From contig ML213522.1 in assembly GCA_004369045.1 (NCBI GenBank), positions 118,862-182,861 on the forward strand: 64,000 nucleotides of DNA. Direction: 5' to 3'. This DNA is from Heliocybe sulcata (Eukaryota > Basidiomycota > Agaricomycetes > Gloeophyllales > Gloeophyllaceae). A model generated the notes under the pieces. The model was not told where the DNA came from. It made no database searches and worked only from the letters and a program-made list of their open reading frames with translations. Shown here piece after piece: positions 21,931 through 32,341 of this stretch (the stretch's first letter is position 1; each line of letters starts with the position of its first letter). A program made the position numbers and the translations under genes.

Positions 21931-24716
21931 ATGGCGAACAACACTCGCCCCGCTCCTGTCATATCCGAGCGTGCTGAGATACACAAGGGCTGCAAGTCTC
22001 TCGAGACGCTCGTCAATGTCCTGAACGATTACTGCGAAGCCGCGAGCGCGATCGTCGCTCTGCAGAAGAAGCTGGCCAAGGCTCTGAGGGATGCTGCCGG
22101 AGTGAAATGCACCACAGAGATTGCGGGTGAGTTAGGGCCTCTGAGATCTCTGAATACATGCTGAAGATGCCGACATTGGGCAGCGAATGCCCTGAATGCG
22201 AGTGCGGCTATATTCGAGGCTCTTTCGGACGTGGATGCAAAGTTCGCAAAGGTCGCAGATAAGGAGTGTGATGGGCTGAGCAACGAGGTCAAGAAGTGGT
22301 TCAAGAAGTTAGCGGTGAGCTGCATTCGTGATGCCATTGTATCAAGCTCCTGAGCAGGCGTGCAGAAAGAGGAGAAGGCGCATGACGAGAGAATATCTAG
22401 TGCTAATGCGAGGATCAAGCAAGCAGGTGTGTATCACCTCATACTGCGGCCCGTATATATCTCAACTCATCACAGGCCAGTCCTATGAGAAGAAATCCAA
22501 GAAGAGTGGGCGCGACGCCGCAGAAGAACATGCCCGCTACATCAACCTTATCTCGACCCTGGGACCGGAGATATCCCAGGACAAATAGTCAGTCACCTCC
22601 TTGTCACCTTCTTGCTTCACTCTCATACCCTAGTCTCTCTGTTCCATGCATCTGGCCCCTCCAGCAACCATGCTCTGTTCATTACCCAGCGCTACACCTT
22701 CACAACCTATAGTGCGGCGGCGTATCTGTCTCGTATCGCTGATGGGGAGTGGTTGCGTTCTTGTGAAGGCGTTCGACGGTTCGCACCCACCATAGGACAG
22801 CTCGGCGAATGGCGTGCTCTGTGCGAGGGAGGGTGGACGGGCGACATCCCGAAGGACCTGCCGGACCCAGACGTAGGACTATCAGGAAAAGAGTACGAGG
22901 CGCAAAGAGCTCTGGCGACCGACGATATGATTCAGGGTACCGTGGCGGACCAAGGGCCGGGGATACCATCCGGTCAGTATAACCCGCTTGAACAGCCCCC
23001 ACCACAGTATAACCCGCCGACCACGCCCACTGGCAGACAACAGCCCTCCCACTCAAGCACGGATGGGTCTGCGTCCATCGCAGAGCGGCAGAACAAGAGC
23101 CTCAATGCAAATCCGGACAGAGAGCGGGATGATTTGCAGGCACAAGGCCGTTCGAGCCCAACTCTCGAGGCGTTCCCCGATCCGCCCAAGCACTTCCCTC
23201 TCCCGCCTCTTGGGCCATCGTCGCCCACTAAACTTTCCTTGGATAGAGCTCAGGATGCCCATCAGCAACAGCCGAGAACGGAGCCGCAATCGCAATCGCA
23301 GTCGCAAGGTTCCTCATCTGTATCGCATGCCAGTTTCACGACTTTACCTCGATTGGCAGAGTCGCCGTTGGAAGAGCTTCCCTCAGACATGCCTGAAGCT
23401 ATTGCAGTTGAACGTAATACTACCACGAATACAAATGGGCATGCGCCGAGTGGCCCGCCGGTGACGAAAGATGAAGCTTCAGCAAATTCTACAGAGACAT
23501 CTCCGCCTCCCAATTCATCTGCATCTGACAACATCAACTTCGACATAACCTCCCCGAAACGCCGGCCTCTGCCGGAACTCTCCTCTTACCAGCAAGAGCA
23601 GTCCCGGCGAGTCTCGGCAAGGGAAAAGGAAAGTTATCCCAATGGCGATTTCTTGGATGATCGAGAATTGGGAGTACAGACCACTGGAAGTGCGAGTGGA
23701 GAGGGGAGTGCAAGTGGGAAAGGACGTGATTCGGGCAGAAGGGATTCGTTGACCAGTAATGGAAGTATTGTGGCGACTATGAGGAGTCGATATGATCGTA
23801 ATGTGAGTGGTTCGCTCTAGCCAGCCCCCTTAGGAAGCTGACTGTGCACACCCAGACGGCGCCTGCTTCTCCCCCGCCCAGAGATGTACCACGCTTGCCA
23901 CTGAGCGTGTCTGACCTGGCTAGCAAGTACCAGAGCCAAGGCGATGAACGGACGCCGACCTCTCCTGTCCCGCGCCCTCGACCGATGTCACCGCCTGCGG
24001 AACGGGCTATGTCCTACGCGGGCGAGAGCGGGCGGTATCGCATGCCAGACGCGGGTATCCGGGAGCGCACGATGACTATGATCAGCGAAGGTCGTCCACA
24101 GGAAATGGATGAGTTCGCCAGAAGGAGGCAACGTGTCGAAGAGTTGGAGCTAAGGGAGAAGGAGTTGGTGCTCAGAGAGAAAGAGAGGGAGCTGGAGGAG
24201 AGGACGTTGGCTCTCGAGCGGGACCGGGCGCGGGTGCTCGGGTCGAGAGGTGATTACTTCGGGGAGCGACCGCAGTACGACGCACCTCGGACGGCGCTGC
24301 CGCATCGGTACTCGTATAGCACGACACATCTGGCTGCACCTGGCTCCCCGCAACATCCTCAGCAGCAGTCATCGACGTCGCGCTCGCGGCCGACGACACC
24401 GACAAAGGACCATGCGCCGTACTGCGGATGCGACCGGTGTTCCGCGAGCAAGTACAGAGCGCCAGATGCCACGCCGTCGCCTCGGGACCTGCGACCGCCG
24501 GAGCAGCCCATCACGCTCAGGCCGGAGAAGTCGAAGGGGTGGATCAGACGGCTGAGCATGCCGGTGGTGGTGGGGAAGGGGAACGGCTTTAGTCTGGACT
24601 CGAAGAAGAATGGGAGCACGGCGAGTTTGGCGAGTAGGAGGCCGGATGAGAGCGGGAGGTTGGAGTATGCGGCAGGGATTGGGAATAGGGCTGTGGCAAG
24701 TTCTGCGAGACGGTGA
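21931..24716 (+). CDS. IMD/BAR-like (Ivy1-type) membrane-associated protein with disordered tail
   Basis: The first ~230 residues are helical: ERAEIHKGCKSLETLVNVLN, EAASAIVALQKKLAKALRD, FEALSDVDAKFAKVADKECD, KWFKKLAKEEKAHDERISSA and YEKKSKKSGRDAAEEHARYI. This pattern of a long antiparallel helical bundle matches fungal IMD/I-BAR-like Ivy1-type proteins, which bind phospholipids at vacuole or plasma membrane. A Pro/Ser/Gln-rich middle follows, then an Arg/Glu-rich coiled coil (RRQRVEELELREKELVLREK) near 24115-24220. A short Cys motif, HAPYCGCDRCSASKY, lies near 24410-24455. The tail is basic with KGWIRRLSMPVVVG. Introns are short; the last is about 23802-23856. The Cys motif looks conserved in form but I know no assigned function. 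The Ivy1 link is a structural inference. Confidence 0.65.
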
Positions 24717-25522
24717 TGATGGATGATTTAAATTATTCACGACCGTGATGATTGATACCCTCTGTCGACGGAATGTATCGACTATGACTGCTTCATGTCG
24801 TGCCTTGATTATTTTTGAATTATTTCGTGGCTAATTGTTGTTGTTGCTATCATCTGATGTCTTATGCCCTGATTACTTGTCTAATCACAATATTTCTTTA
24901 GTCTTGCCACAATAGAAGCTCGTGCTCTAATCTATGCAGGAATGAGACGGTGAATGATGTATATCGACAGAATGACGCTGATCAATCTAATGCCAGCCTG
25001 GACCCTCGACGGTCATTGTGATGCTCGCGGAGCCCGGAAAGGGTATTGCTATGGTACAAGGATGTCGGAATAAGTACTCAATGCACCACTACACCGTGCA
25101 ACAGATGAAACTAGGAGTCTAATTCTGAGCAGATGAACAAAATAAGTCATCACCAATTGCTGCGTTGTACACACCATAAAATGAATTGTCTGCAAGAGCG
25201 TTCGCCTAGATCTATGCATATATAGCAGTCGGAATCAGCAGGCCAAATGATAGTCTTCAGACTCCGAATGAGGCATACCGAAGAGAGTATTGGTCGCTTT
25301 CATGAATGTCTGTAGCTGTCGAGGTTGCAGAGCCTCATGCAATGTCACAGGTCTGATTTCTTGTGCATAAGCTCGAGAAGCCGCCAAGACATGTCCAGAT
25401 CAGGAACTCGATATGATCTGCCCGATTGATGGTGGCTGTGCGTGGTGTGGCTTCGGGAGTGTGGAGGGTTAGGGCTGACGTCTTGCCACACGTCTTGCCA
25501 CAAACGCTCACGCACCTCCCCC
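24717..25522. other. Intergenic region, AT-richer, no gene seen
   Basis: About 800 bp between two same-strand genes. No open frame or repeat of interest was found. It likely holds the 3' UTR of the IMD-like gene and the promoter of the PITH gene. Confidence 0.5.
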
Positions 25523-26473
25523 ATGTCGCACCATCACCACCACGATGACCACTGCGGCCATGAAGCTCACGCTCACGACCACGACGAACCCGGTGGACAC
25601 AAGGACAATCTCTATGTCCGCATTGACCGGCCCAATGTCGTCGCCCTTAACGCGGACAAGGAGGGCCCGGAAGTCATCAAGCCATGGGATAAGCGGTTGG
25701 ATGAGGAAGTGGTAAGTCTCGCTGATGGAAGGAATTAGGAATGATGCCGAAGTTTATGTGGATTGGGGCAGTTTATTGAGTCGGATGCAGACGACCAGTT
25801 GTACGCTGCATCTGTATACGATTCCACATCATGCTCACAAGTGTTTTGATTTGCATCTCTGTCTGAACTATGACATAAAGGATCCTCCGTGTTCCCTTCA
25901 CGGGCTCCGTCAAACTACGCGCCGTCCTCCTCAAGACCGGCCCCGCTGACCAGACGCCGTCCAAGGTTCTCCTCGTGGGCTATTCTCTACACGTCTCAAT
26001 GCATGGCATCTAAGGAGCTTACAGTTTGCAAACGAGAACAACCTGGACTTCTCCGACGCCGCCGATAAGAAGCCCACGCAGGAGTTTGCGGTGGCGCAGG
26101 GCCGTGAAGTGGGCGAGTACTCGGTGATGTGAGTCTACTCAACTTCTCCTGGCGTCCTGGGCACTCACAACCTCTTCAGGCCTGCCAAATTCTCTAACCT
26201 CACCTCCATCACACTATTTTTCCCCGCCTCGCAAGGCGCGGACACGACGCGCATATATTATGTCGGTTTTCTAGGGTCGTGGTCAGAGGTCCGTCTCAAA
26301 GCCTTTCTTCCCTGCATTCTCTTACTATCCTTCGCTATATTTGCGACTAATGGCTTTTGGACGTGCAGAGGAAAGAAAACCCGGTTATCACTGTTTACGA
26401 AGCGCAAGCCAATCTCGCGGACCATGAGAAGGTCAGAGGTACTGAGGGAAACTTCAGCGCACCGCAGTCCTAG
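25523..26473 (+). CDS. PITH-domain protein (PITHD1-like)
   Basis: The start at 25523 gives MSHHHHHDDHCGHEAHAHDHD, a His/Asp-rich N-terminus typical of this family. The spliced PITH domain reads DNLYVRIDRPNVVALNAD, IKPWDKRLDEE, IESDADDQL, PFTGSVKLRAVLLKTGPAD, NNLDFSDAADKKPTQEF, NLTSITLFFPAS and TRIYYVGFLG. The PITH domain was first described at the C-terminus of thioredoxin-like TXNL1, where it binds the proteasome. PITHD1 proteins consist of this domain alone, as here. There are introns after DEEV and within the Leu codon of DDQL (donor GTACGC). The stop is at 26471-26473. Confidence 0.93.
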
Positions 26474-26877
26474 GAGGAGATGGATGCGCGGAGGGATGCA
26501 ATGACCGTCAAGGAAGAAGAAGGGAAACATGTACCTGAAGAAGAAGCTCAAGTAATACGATGTATGTTAGCTTGCAATTTCGCACTGGAAGCAGAACACA
26601 CCATTCCACGTACTACTCTGAAGACATAGTAGGATCCAACTCTGTCAAGTCAGCAGCGAAGTTGCCGCCAGCTTCTGATCAACGGACTGCCTGTGCATGA
26701 TAGAAAGACGCACACTTTTCGGTCCTGGTTATCATGGGACGCGAACACATCGATGCCTTATTATCTTCTCTGAGAGCTGACCTCAGCAAGGACAAAGGTG
26801 GGTATTATTTTGCACAACAGGCGTGGTTACATGAGCTTAGAAGTTGTGAGTGGGTTCAGACGAATGCAATGAAAACA
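26474..26877. other. Convergent spacer, no gene seen
   Basis: Tail-to-tail spacer between the PITH gene and the hydrolase gene. Short frames only. Confidence 0.5.
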
Positions 26878-27833
26878 TCACTGTCTCAAAAAGCTGCCAA
26901 CCAGTGTCATATAGAGCTCCCGCTCCTCGTACCAAGGCATATGGCTTGAGTTGGAAAATTTGTACCATTTGACCCTGTCCAATGCCCAGAACCATGGCCC
27001 GCAGACGTCGTCGGTCATATAATCGAATTCCCCGTTGATCAACAACGCGGGGACATGCCGCATAAGATGAAATCGGTCTCGAATGTCCCATTTGTCCCCT
27101 AGTCCAGCAGGGCCATTCATCCTAGGAGAAACATGAGAATATCTCCTAGTATACGAGAAGAAACTCACATGGAGTCATGGACGGTCGGGTACGTATCCGC
27201 TAAGGACATGGAGTAGGAGACATCGGGAGGAGATGGTGTCACTCGGCATCCGAATGTCTGCCAAAAGACTGACATGTACGATTTGTACTCGTCGCTTTTG
27301 GTGGTGCCTTCGTCCTCGTGCTTCTTGAGGCCATCCTGCACATCCTGGGGCAACTGCTTGCGCAATTCCGCTCGCGCTTCACTGCAAAGTTTGGCACTGA
27401 CAAGCCCATTAGAAAGGACGAGCCGCCGCAAACCCTGTGGCTGCCTCCGAATGATGAACTCGGAAGCCAACATTGCGCCCCACGAGTGGCCTAGGATGGC
27501 ATGGTTATCCGAGATGCGAAAATGGGCAAGAAGATTTTCGAGCTCATCGATGAAGAGGTCTATCGTCCAGAAGGAGATGTTTTTATGGTGGAGGGCGGTC
27601 GAGCGACCATTGCCGATTTGGTCGTAGAAGATTATCGGGATCGCGCTAGGTCCCGCGGCGAGGTCGGAGATGGGTGTGAGGTAGTCGTGGGATATGCCCG
27701 GTCCCCCATGCAAAACAATGCACGCTGGACTCGGAGAGCTGGATATGTCACCCACCAGCTTGTAGTACGTCTCGAATGTTTCGTTGCCGACAACGAAAGG
27801 GATCATGCCATCCGTGACGACGAGGTTTGACAT
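26878..27833 (-). CDS. Alpha/beta hydrolase of the proline iminopeptidase type (S33)
   Basis: The start at 27833 gives MSNLVVTDGMIPFVVGN. Motifs in order are VLHGGPGISHDYL (oxyanion HGGPG), FYDQIGNGRST (the DQ-x-G-x-G-x-S element of prolyl iminopeptidases), and GHSWGAMLASEF (nucleophile Ser in G-x-S-x-G). A cap region rich in helices follows, then INGEFDYMTDD with the acidic residue, and SSHMPWYEE with the catalytic His. One intron (about 27126-27171) splits an ATG Met codon; donor GTGAGT and acceptor CCTAG join TVHDSM and NGPAGLG. Enzymes of this family release N-terminal proline or hydrolyse amino-acid amides. There is no signal peptide, so it is likely cytosolic. The true substrate is not decided by sequence. 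Confidence 0.88.
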
Positions 27834-27978
27834 GGCATTCGTGCCCGCGGTAGTATGCGACAGAGCATCTGGTAGACGGGAGTATGAGAGGAAGATCTAG
27901 GGAGGTGTGCCGTGATATAGTGGCATCCCTTCGTTATCTCACTGTCAGAAGATTCTCCTCGTTCTCACCACAATCGTT

Positions 27979-28618
27979 CATGATAAGGACATCAACCTTG
28001 CTGCACCGGCCCGTGACGCTGTTTCCTGTAGGCGGTCTCCCTTCAGTTGAACCTCTGCGCTCAAGTCTGTTTTCCCGGCCTAACGAAAGAGTCGAAATAG
28101 AATTTGCTGAAAACTTCCTGAACTCGTTGACGGCACTACTTACCACGCAGCCATCGCCATGTCTGTTCCAGGGTCCCACGGAGCTTCTTGCCTCTGTTCC
28201 CAGTAGATGCCCGAGTTGACCGAATCCCGCCTGAAGTCATCACGCCTGATCCTCATCACCAAGTCTCCGCGTCTGAGAAGACCAGCAGCGACACTAGCGA
28301 CGGACTGACAACGGGGAAGTTATACATCCAGCGGCTCGACGCTTCAGAAGATATAACGGGAGAATCGTACGTTCGCCTTCAGGAAGGCCGCGAGCATCTG
28401 GGGCAGGTAACCCGGATCTCCGTACCTTGGTCACCCAGCGGAAGCTGAGTCCCGGTAACAGATAACGGGAGGGTCTTACATCTGCCGCATCGAACCCCTG
28501 GAGCCACCAGAAGACATGAGCGGGGAATCTTATGTTCGCAGTAGATGGGTAGAGAGGGGTAGCCGAATATCCTCGTGTCTGCTGAGCGAGCGTAGAGCAC
28601 TCTGGATAGAAAGGCGTT
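27979..28618 (+). CDS. Possible gene with three copies of an I-T-G-x-S-Y-[VI]-x-R motif
   Basis: The region between two minus-strand genes has splice-linked open frames on the + strand. A possible start at 27979 (MIRTSTLLHRPVTLF) leads to FSRPNERVEIEFAENFLN. After a possible acceptor near 28201 the frame contains EDITGESYVR (28347-28376). Intron 28407-28461 (donor GTAACC, acceptor AACAG, 55 nt) joins in phase to ITGGSYICR (28462-28488), followed by EDMSGESYVR (28510-28539) and a stop at about 28618. The three related peptides suggest a real repeat protein or remnant. No family is recognised, the 5' exon structure is uncertain and the donor GTAACC is weak. Confidence 0.35.
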
Positions 28619-28939
28619 AGAGGAGACAGGGGACCACTGTTCCCCAACTCAAGCTGTTGTCGATTATTATCAATATCTCAGAGCAACCCAGCGCGCCTGC
28701 CACATAGGATGCTTCCGCTCGCGGTCATCTGAGGCGCACTCTGGATCCTGCATCAATGCAATATGTCATTCTTTCCATTGTAAATCGTATAATTCACTTG
28801 CTGCCTCTAGACTCGTACATTCAACCCAAACACCACCACATCCCAGCACACAACCTCGGAAGTCTGCACGCCTCCCGATCTTACTTCTCTGACATTGGGA
28901 GCAACAATGAGCATCCGCCATCAGCCATGGTACTGAGAC

Positions 28940-29943
28940 TCAAGACTCACTCGAGGAACCCATCTTGAACCACTTGGGCACCTTCTTCTCCGCGCCTTGC
29001 ATCAGCGTGCTCGCGCTCAGTTTTGGCGCGGAGCCGCCTGAGCCTCCCGGACCTGGGGATGAGGCATCGGAGTCGAAGCTCGGTGGTGCTGGTAGGTCTT
29101 GGACGTGCGAGAGAACGGAAGGGAGAAGGGGAGCAGGAAGGGCGGTGTCTGATTGGGAGGTGAAGACAAGGGAGAGAAACAGAAGAGATAGGGTTAAGGT
29201 TCGCGAGATTGGCAAAAGTGGGAGGAGAAAAGGGGGCGTACCGTTCAGCGGGGGGTCCTCAAAGCGGAGGAGGAGCACCGATGAAGGAGAAAGCTGCAGA
29301 TCTAAGAGGGAGAGGTCGCGCACTTTGGGATCAGAGTTCTTCAGGTCCCGTCTCGGGGGTTGGTCTGTGGGTAGCACGAGTGAGGAAGGCGAACACTGAT
29401 GGAGATCGAGGAGACGGACAGAGGATAAACTTGATCGGCTTGACGTCGTCTCGTAGGCAAGAGCGAACAAAGACATATACAGACTTGATGCGGTCGGTCG
29501 AGGGGAAGCTCTTCTCCAGCTGAGTGCCATCGGGGAACTTGACGCGGATCCTCGTCTGCACACCACATATCCAGCAAGGACGAAATCATATCACAGGAAG
29601 CTAAACGCACCGTAGGCCACCTCTCCCGCTTCACCTTCGCCTCCGCCTCCCTCGCCGCCTGCGTCTTGAACGGCGCATCCGTCAGCGCCTGCGTGCGCGC
29701 GCTGAGCTGCGCCTGCGCCAGCTGCAGATCCGCGGCCGTCGGCGTAAAGTACGATTCGGGCAGCTCAGCTGTTCATCCGATCGCAAGGTCAACGGGTGCC
29801 ACAGCGTTAGGAGGGACGGACGCACGCGGCGGCGAGGGGCCCGACTGCGGTGGTCTGAAGACTTTGTACGAGACGGGCTCTTCCGTGCTCTGACTGGGCG
29901 GGGCGGCTTCAGCTGCGCTCGTAGATGGCGTCTCGGAAGACAT
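28940..29943 (-). CDS. UBX-domain protein, TUG/ASPSCR1-like
   Basis: The start at 29943 gives MSSETPSTSAAEAAPPSQST. Exon 1 ends at 29826; intron 29825-29769 (donor GTGCGT, CTAAC branch, acceptor AACAG) joins to PELPESYFTPTAADL. This removes an apparent in-frame stop. The helical region QLAQAQLSARTQALTDAPFK and AREAEAKVKRERWP precedes a UBX domain: TRIRVKFPDGTQLEKSFPST, DRIKSVYVFVRSCL, VKPIKFIL, then after an intron PPKRDLKNSDPKVRDLSLLD and LSPSSVLLLRFEDP. The order matches human ASPSCR1/TUG and yeast Ubx4, which bind Cdc48/p97. The tail ends KKVPKWFKMGSSSES. The stop is at 28940-28942. Confidence 0.85.
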
Positions 29944-30378
29944 GGCGATGATTCAAAGGCAGAGGAGATGTGTATTGGATGAAGTGGCTAAGAACAGAGG
30001 CGTTATACACGCTTATGTAACAAACGATAGACTTGGGCGCCTACACCCGAGCACTACAGGGCGTCTGTATCCGAGTAGAATTCACTAAAACCTCGGAGAT
30101 TACGGTCAGCTCTGAACAAAACATATCAAGAGACGCAAAGATCAGAAGTGTGTATAGTTGTCTCACACCGCCGACCCCAGGGCACACCGGCGAGTGGCCC
30201 CTTTGGGATAGGACCGACGACCCTCGAACGCAAATTACAGAGTACGCATCATAGAAAAGAAAGATAACGTAAAGTAGAAATACTCACCAACTATTGTGAA
30301 TGCTGCAGGCGGCGAGAACAGAGGTTTCTGACAAGTGCAGCTTTTCGAGGACGGAGGTTGAGGAATTTCATTTTGTCT
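29944..30378. other. Upstream region of the UBX gene, no other gene
   Basis: Probable promoter of the UBX gene. No supported coding frame. The repeat island begins at its right end. Confidence 0.45.
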
Positions 30379-30397
30379 AATACGACCCCCGAAAAGT
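30379..30397 (+). repeat. Left 19-bp inverted repeat
   Basis: AATACGACCCCCGAAAAGT, perfectly complementary to 32021-32039. Position suggests a transposon end. Confidence 0.7.
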
Positions 30398-30627
30398 GCA
30401 ATCTCACGATCACATGACTGAGCTGATGGCACGTGCAATGCGCGCGGAAGCCCTGAGTCCAATGGAACGGAAGCAAGTCGAGGTGACAGCTAATGACAGA
30501 ACAACAGAGCACTTCAGGAATAAATTCTGTCCCTGCAGAAGACTTTGTGAACCTGATCCTAACTAACCGGGACTTTCCCCCCTGACCCCCCCTTGAAGGT
30601 ATCCCAAAACCCTCACCCTACCCGCAG

Positions 30628-30698
30628 CCTAACCCGAACATCCTAACCCAAAAATCCTAACCCCGACGAAATAACCCAAACCGGCCTAACCGTCTCCC
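30628..30698 (+). repeat. 14-nt minisatellite with CCTAACCC core
   Basis: Five units begin at 30628, 30642, 30656, 30671 and 30685, of 14, 14, 15, 14 and 14 nt. Unit examples are CCTAACCCGAACAT and CCTAACCCAAAAAT. The core resembles the fungal telomere repeat (TTAGGG/CCCTAA), but the period is 14 and the spacer varies, so it is not a telomere. Confidence 0.7.
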
Positions 30699-30754
30699 AG
30701 GTAGCGCAAAGTGTTACTGAAAGGGATCGGGAAACAAGAATCAAAAATCACACC

Positions 30755-30830
30755 ATCGGCAACAAGGGGAATCGAACCGCGATTCGCAACATTACTGGCC
30801 GGCGATGCTAACCACTACGCCATGAGACCA
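30755..30830 (-). repeat. tRNA-derived sequence (SINE head or decayed tRNA)
   Basis: On the minus strand there is a good A box (TGGCGTAGTGG, 30822-30812) and B box (GGTTCGATTCC, 30778-30768) at tRNA-like spacing, both internal RNA polymerase III promoter elements. The acceptor stem does not close: the 5' GGTCTCA has no complementary 3' strand, and the D and T stems are imperfect. It is therefore not a functional tRNA. A tRNA-derived SINE is the best reading. Confidence 0.55.
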
Positions 30831-31046
30831 TACAAGAGACTTGTTTCAAACGGTGAATATTATCATAACGCCAGATGCTTAGATAATGCATTCGTGGGAC
30901 TGCACTTTTCGGTAGTGTTGCCGCAGCGCCAGGGTGAGCTTGGAGTTGCGCTGCCGCTGGCTCCCAGAGTGGCAACTCTGCCTGCTGACAGAGTGACCCT
31001 GCAGCACCCTGGTCGGCTCCAGAGTGGCGCTGGTTGCGATCACGTG

Positions 31047-31811
31047 NNNNNNNNNNNNNNNNNNNNNNNNNNNNNNNNNNNNNNNNNNNNNNNNNNNNNN
31101 NNNNNNNNNNNNNNNNNNNNNNNNNNNNNNNNNNNNNNNNNNNNNNNNNNNNNNNNNNNNNNNNNNNNNNNNNNNNNNNNNNNNNNNNNNNNNNNNNNNN
31201 NNNNNNNNNNNNNNNNNNNNNNNNNNNNNNNNNNNNNNNNNNNNNNNNNNNNNNNNNNNNNNNNNNNNNNNNNNNNNNNNNNNNNNNNNNNNNNNNNNNN
31301 NNNNNNNNNNNNNNNNNNNNNNNNNNNNNNNNNNNNNNNNNNNNNNNNNNNNNNNNNNNNNNNNNNNNNNNNNNNNNNNNNNNNNNNNNNNNNNNNNNNN
31401 NNNNNNNNNNNNNNNNNNNNNNNNNNNNNNNNNNNNNNNNNNNNNNNNNNNNNNNNNNNNNNNNNNNNNNNNNNNNNNNNNNNNNNNNNNNNNNNNNNNN
31501 NNNNNNNNNNNNNNNNNNNNNNNNNNNNNNNNNNNNNNNNNNNNNNNNNNNNNNNNNNNNNNNNNNNNNNNNNNNNNNNNNNNNNNNNNNNNNNNNNNNN
31601 NNNNNNNNNNNNNNNNNNNNNNNNNNNNNNNNNNNNNNNNNNNNNNNNNNNNNNNNNNNNNNNNNNNNNNNNNNNNNNNNNNNNNNNNNNNNNNNNNNNN
31701 NNNNNNNNNNNNNNNNNNNNNNNNNNNNNNNNNNNNNNNNNNNNNNNNNNNNNNNNNNNNNNNNNNNNNNNNNNNNNNNNNNNNNNNNNNNNNNNNNNNN
31801 NNNNNNNNNNN
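31047..31811. other. Assembly gap (765 N)
   Basis: Unresolved bases. All long frames crossing it are artefacts. The true length may differ from 765. Confidence 0.99.
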
Positions 31812-32020
31812 GGCCCTCAACGAAGATATCGAGGACTCTAATATTCAACTGTAGTACTTAGTGCAGACTTCGTTAGAGTAGTTCACCTCTCGGCATAATC
31901 CGTAATAGAGATCAGCTAAGGCCAGCGGCGCTGCTACGTAGGGTAGCGTGGCACTGAGGTGACCCAGCGCGCACTCGAATCGCGCTGGGGTGGCCCTGGC
32001 GCTGGCGCTGCGGCAACACT

Positions 32021-32039
32021 ACTTTTCGGGGGTCGTATT
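32021..32039 (-). repeat. Right 19-bp inverted repeat
   Basis: Exact reverse complement of 30379-30397, at the right end of the repeat island. Confidence 0.7.
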
Positions 32040-32341
32040 GGTAAAGACAGGCGCGTTGTGTGCCACTATTTGCTTCCTTCCAAAGGGGGGGGTATGTCGC
32101 GCCACTCGTCGCTCGTAGGAGGGCTGCCGGTCTCTCCTCTGCTTTCGCTCTATGATAGAGCCTGCGTATAAGCGACTTGTATTGTCATGTACACGCTTTG
32201 CCAGCTGCAATACGCGTGACGTCATCAGATGGTTTGGCCCGCTAAGTAGCTATAGGACAAGATGGCCAGGATAACAGCGGACCATCATATTGTTCCCTAC
32301 CCAGCCATGCCATCTCCTCTACTAGCAATACTCAGGCCTGC
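32040..32341. other. Spacer between repeat island and aminopeptidase gene
   Basis: About 300 bp including the probable 3' end of the aminopeptidase gene. A G-run occurs near 32085. No gene seen. Confidence 0.45.

Larger units (their letters stand above)
30379..32039. mobile_element. Repeat island bounded by a 19-bp perfect inverted repeat, contains assembly gap
   Basis: The sequence 30379-30397 (AATACGACCCCCGAAAAGT) is the exact reverse complement of 32021-32039. A second perfect inverted pair of 21 bp, 30912-30932 and 32002-32022, shares GTAGTGTTGCCGCAGCGCC and lies directly inside the right end. The island also holds a tRNA-derived sequence, a 14-nt minisatellite and 765 N. No transposase can be read, although the gap could hide one. 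The likely explanation is one or more nested DNA-transposon-like elements whose high copy number broke the assembly. No target-site duplication is apparent. Confidence 0.55.

Noticed and set aside
29760-29830. In-frame stop inside the UBX gene, suggesting a pseudogene
   Set aside because: A 57-nt intron (29825-29769) with GTGCGT donor and CTAAC branch removes the stop and joins conserved sequence in phase.
30628-30698. A telomere or chromosome end
   Set aside because: The period is 14 with variable spacers, the tract is only about 70 bp, and genes continue on both sides.
30755-30830. A functional tRNA gene
   Set aside because: A and B boxes are present but the acceptor, D and T stems do not pair properly.
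30711-31861. Several long frames of 275-376 codons
   Set aside because: They run through the 765-base N gap and consist almost wholly of unknown residues.
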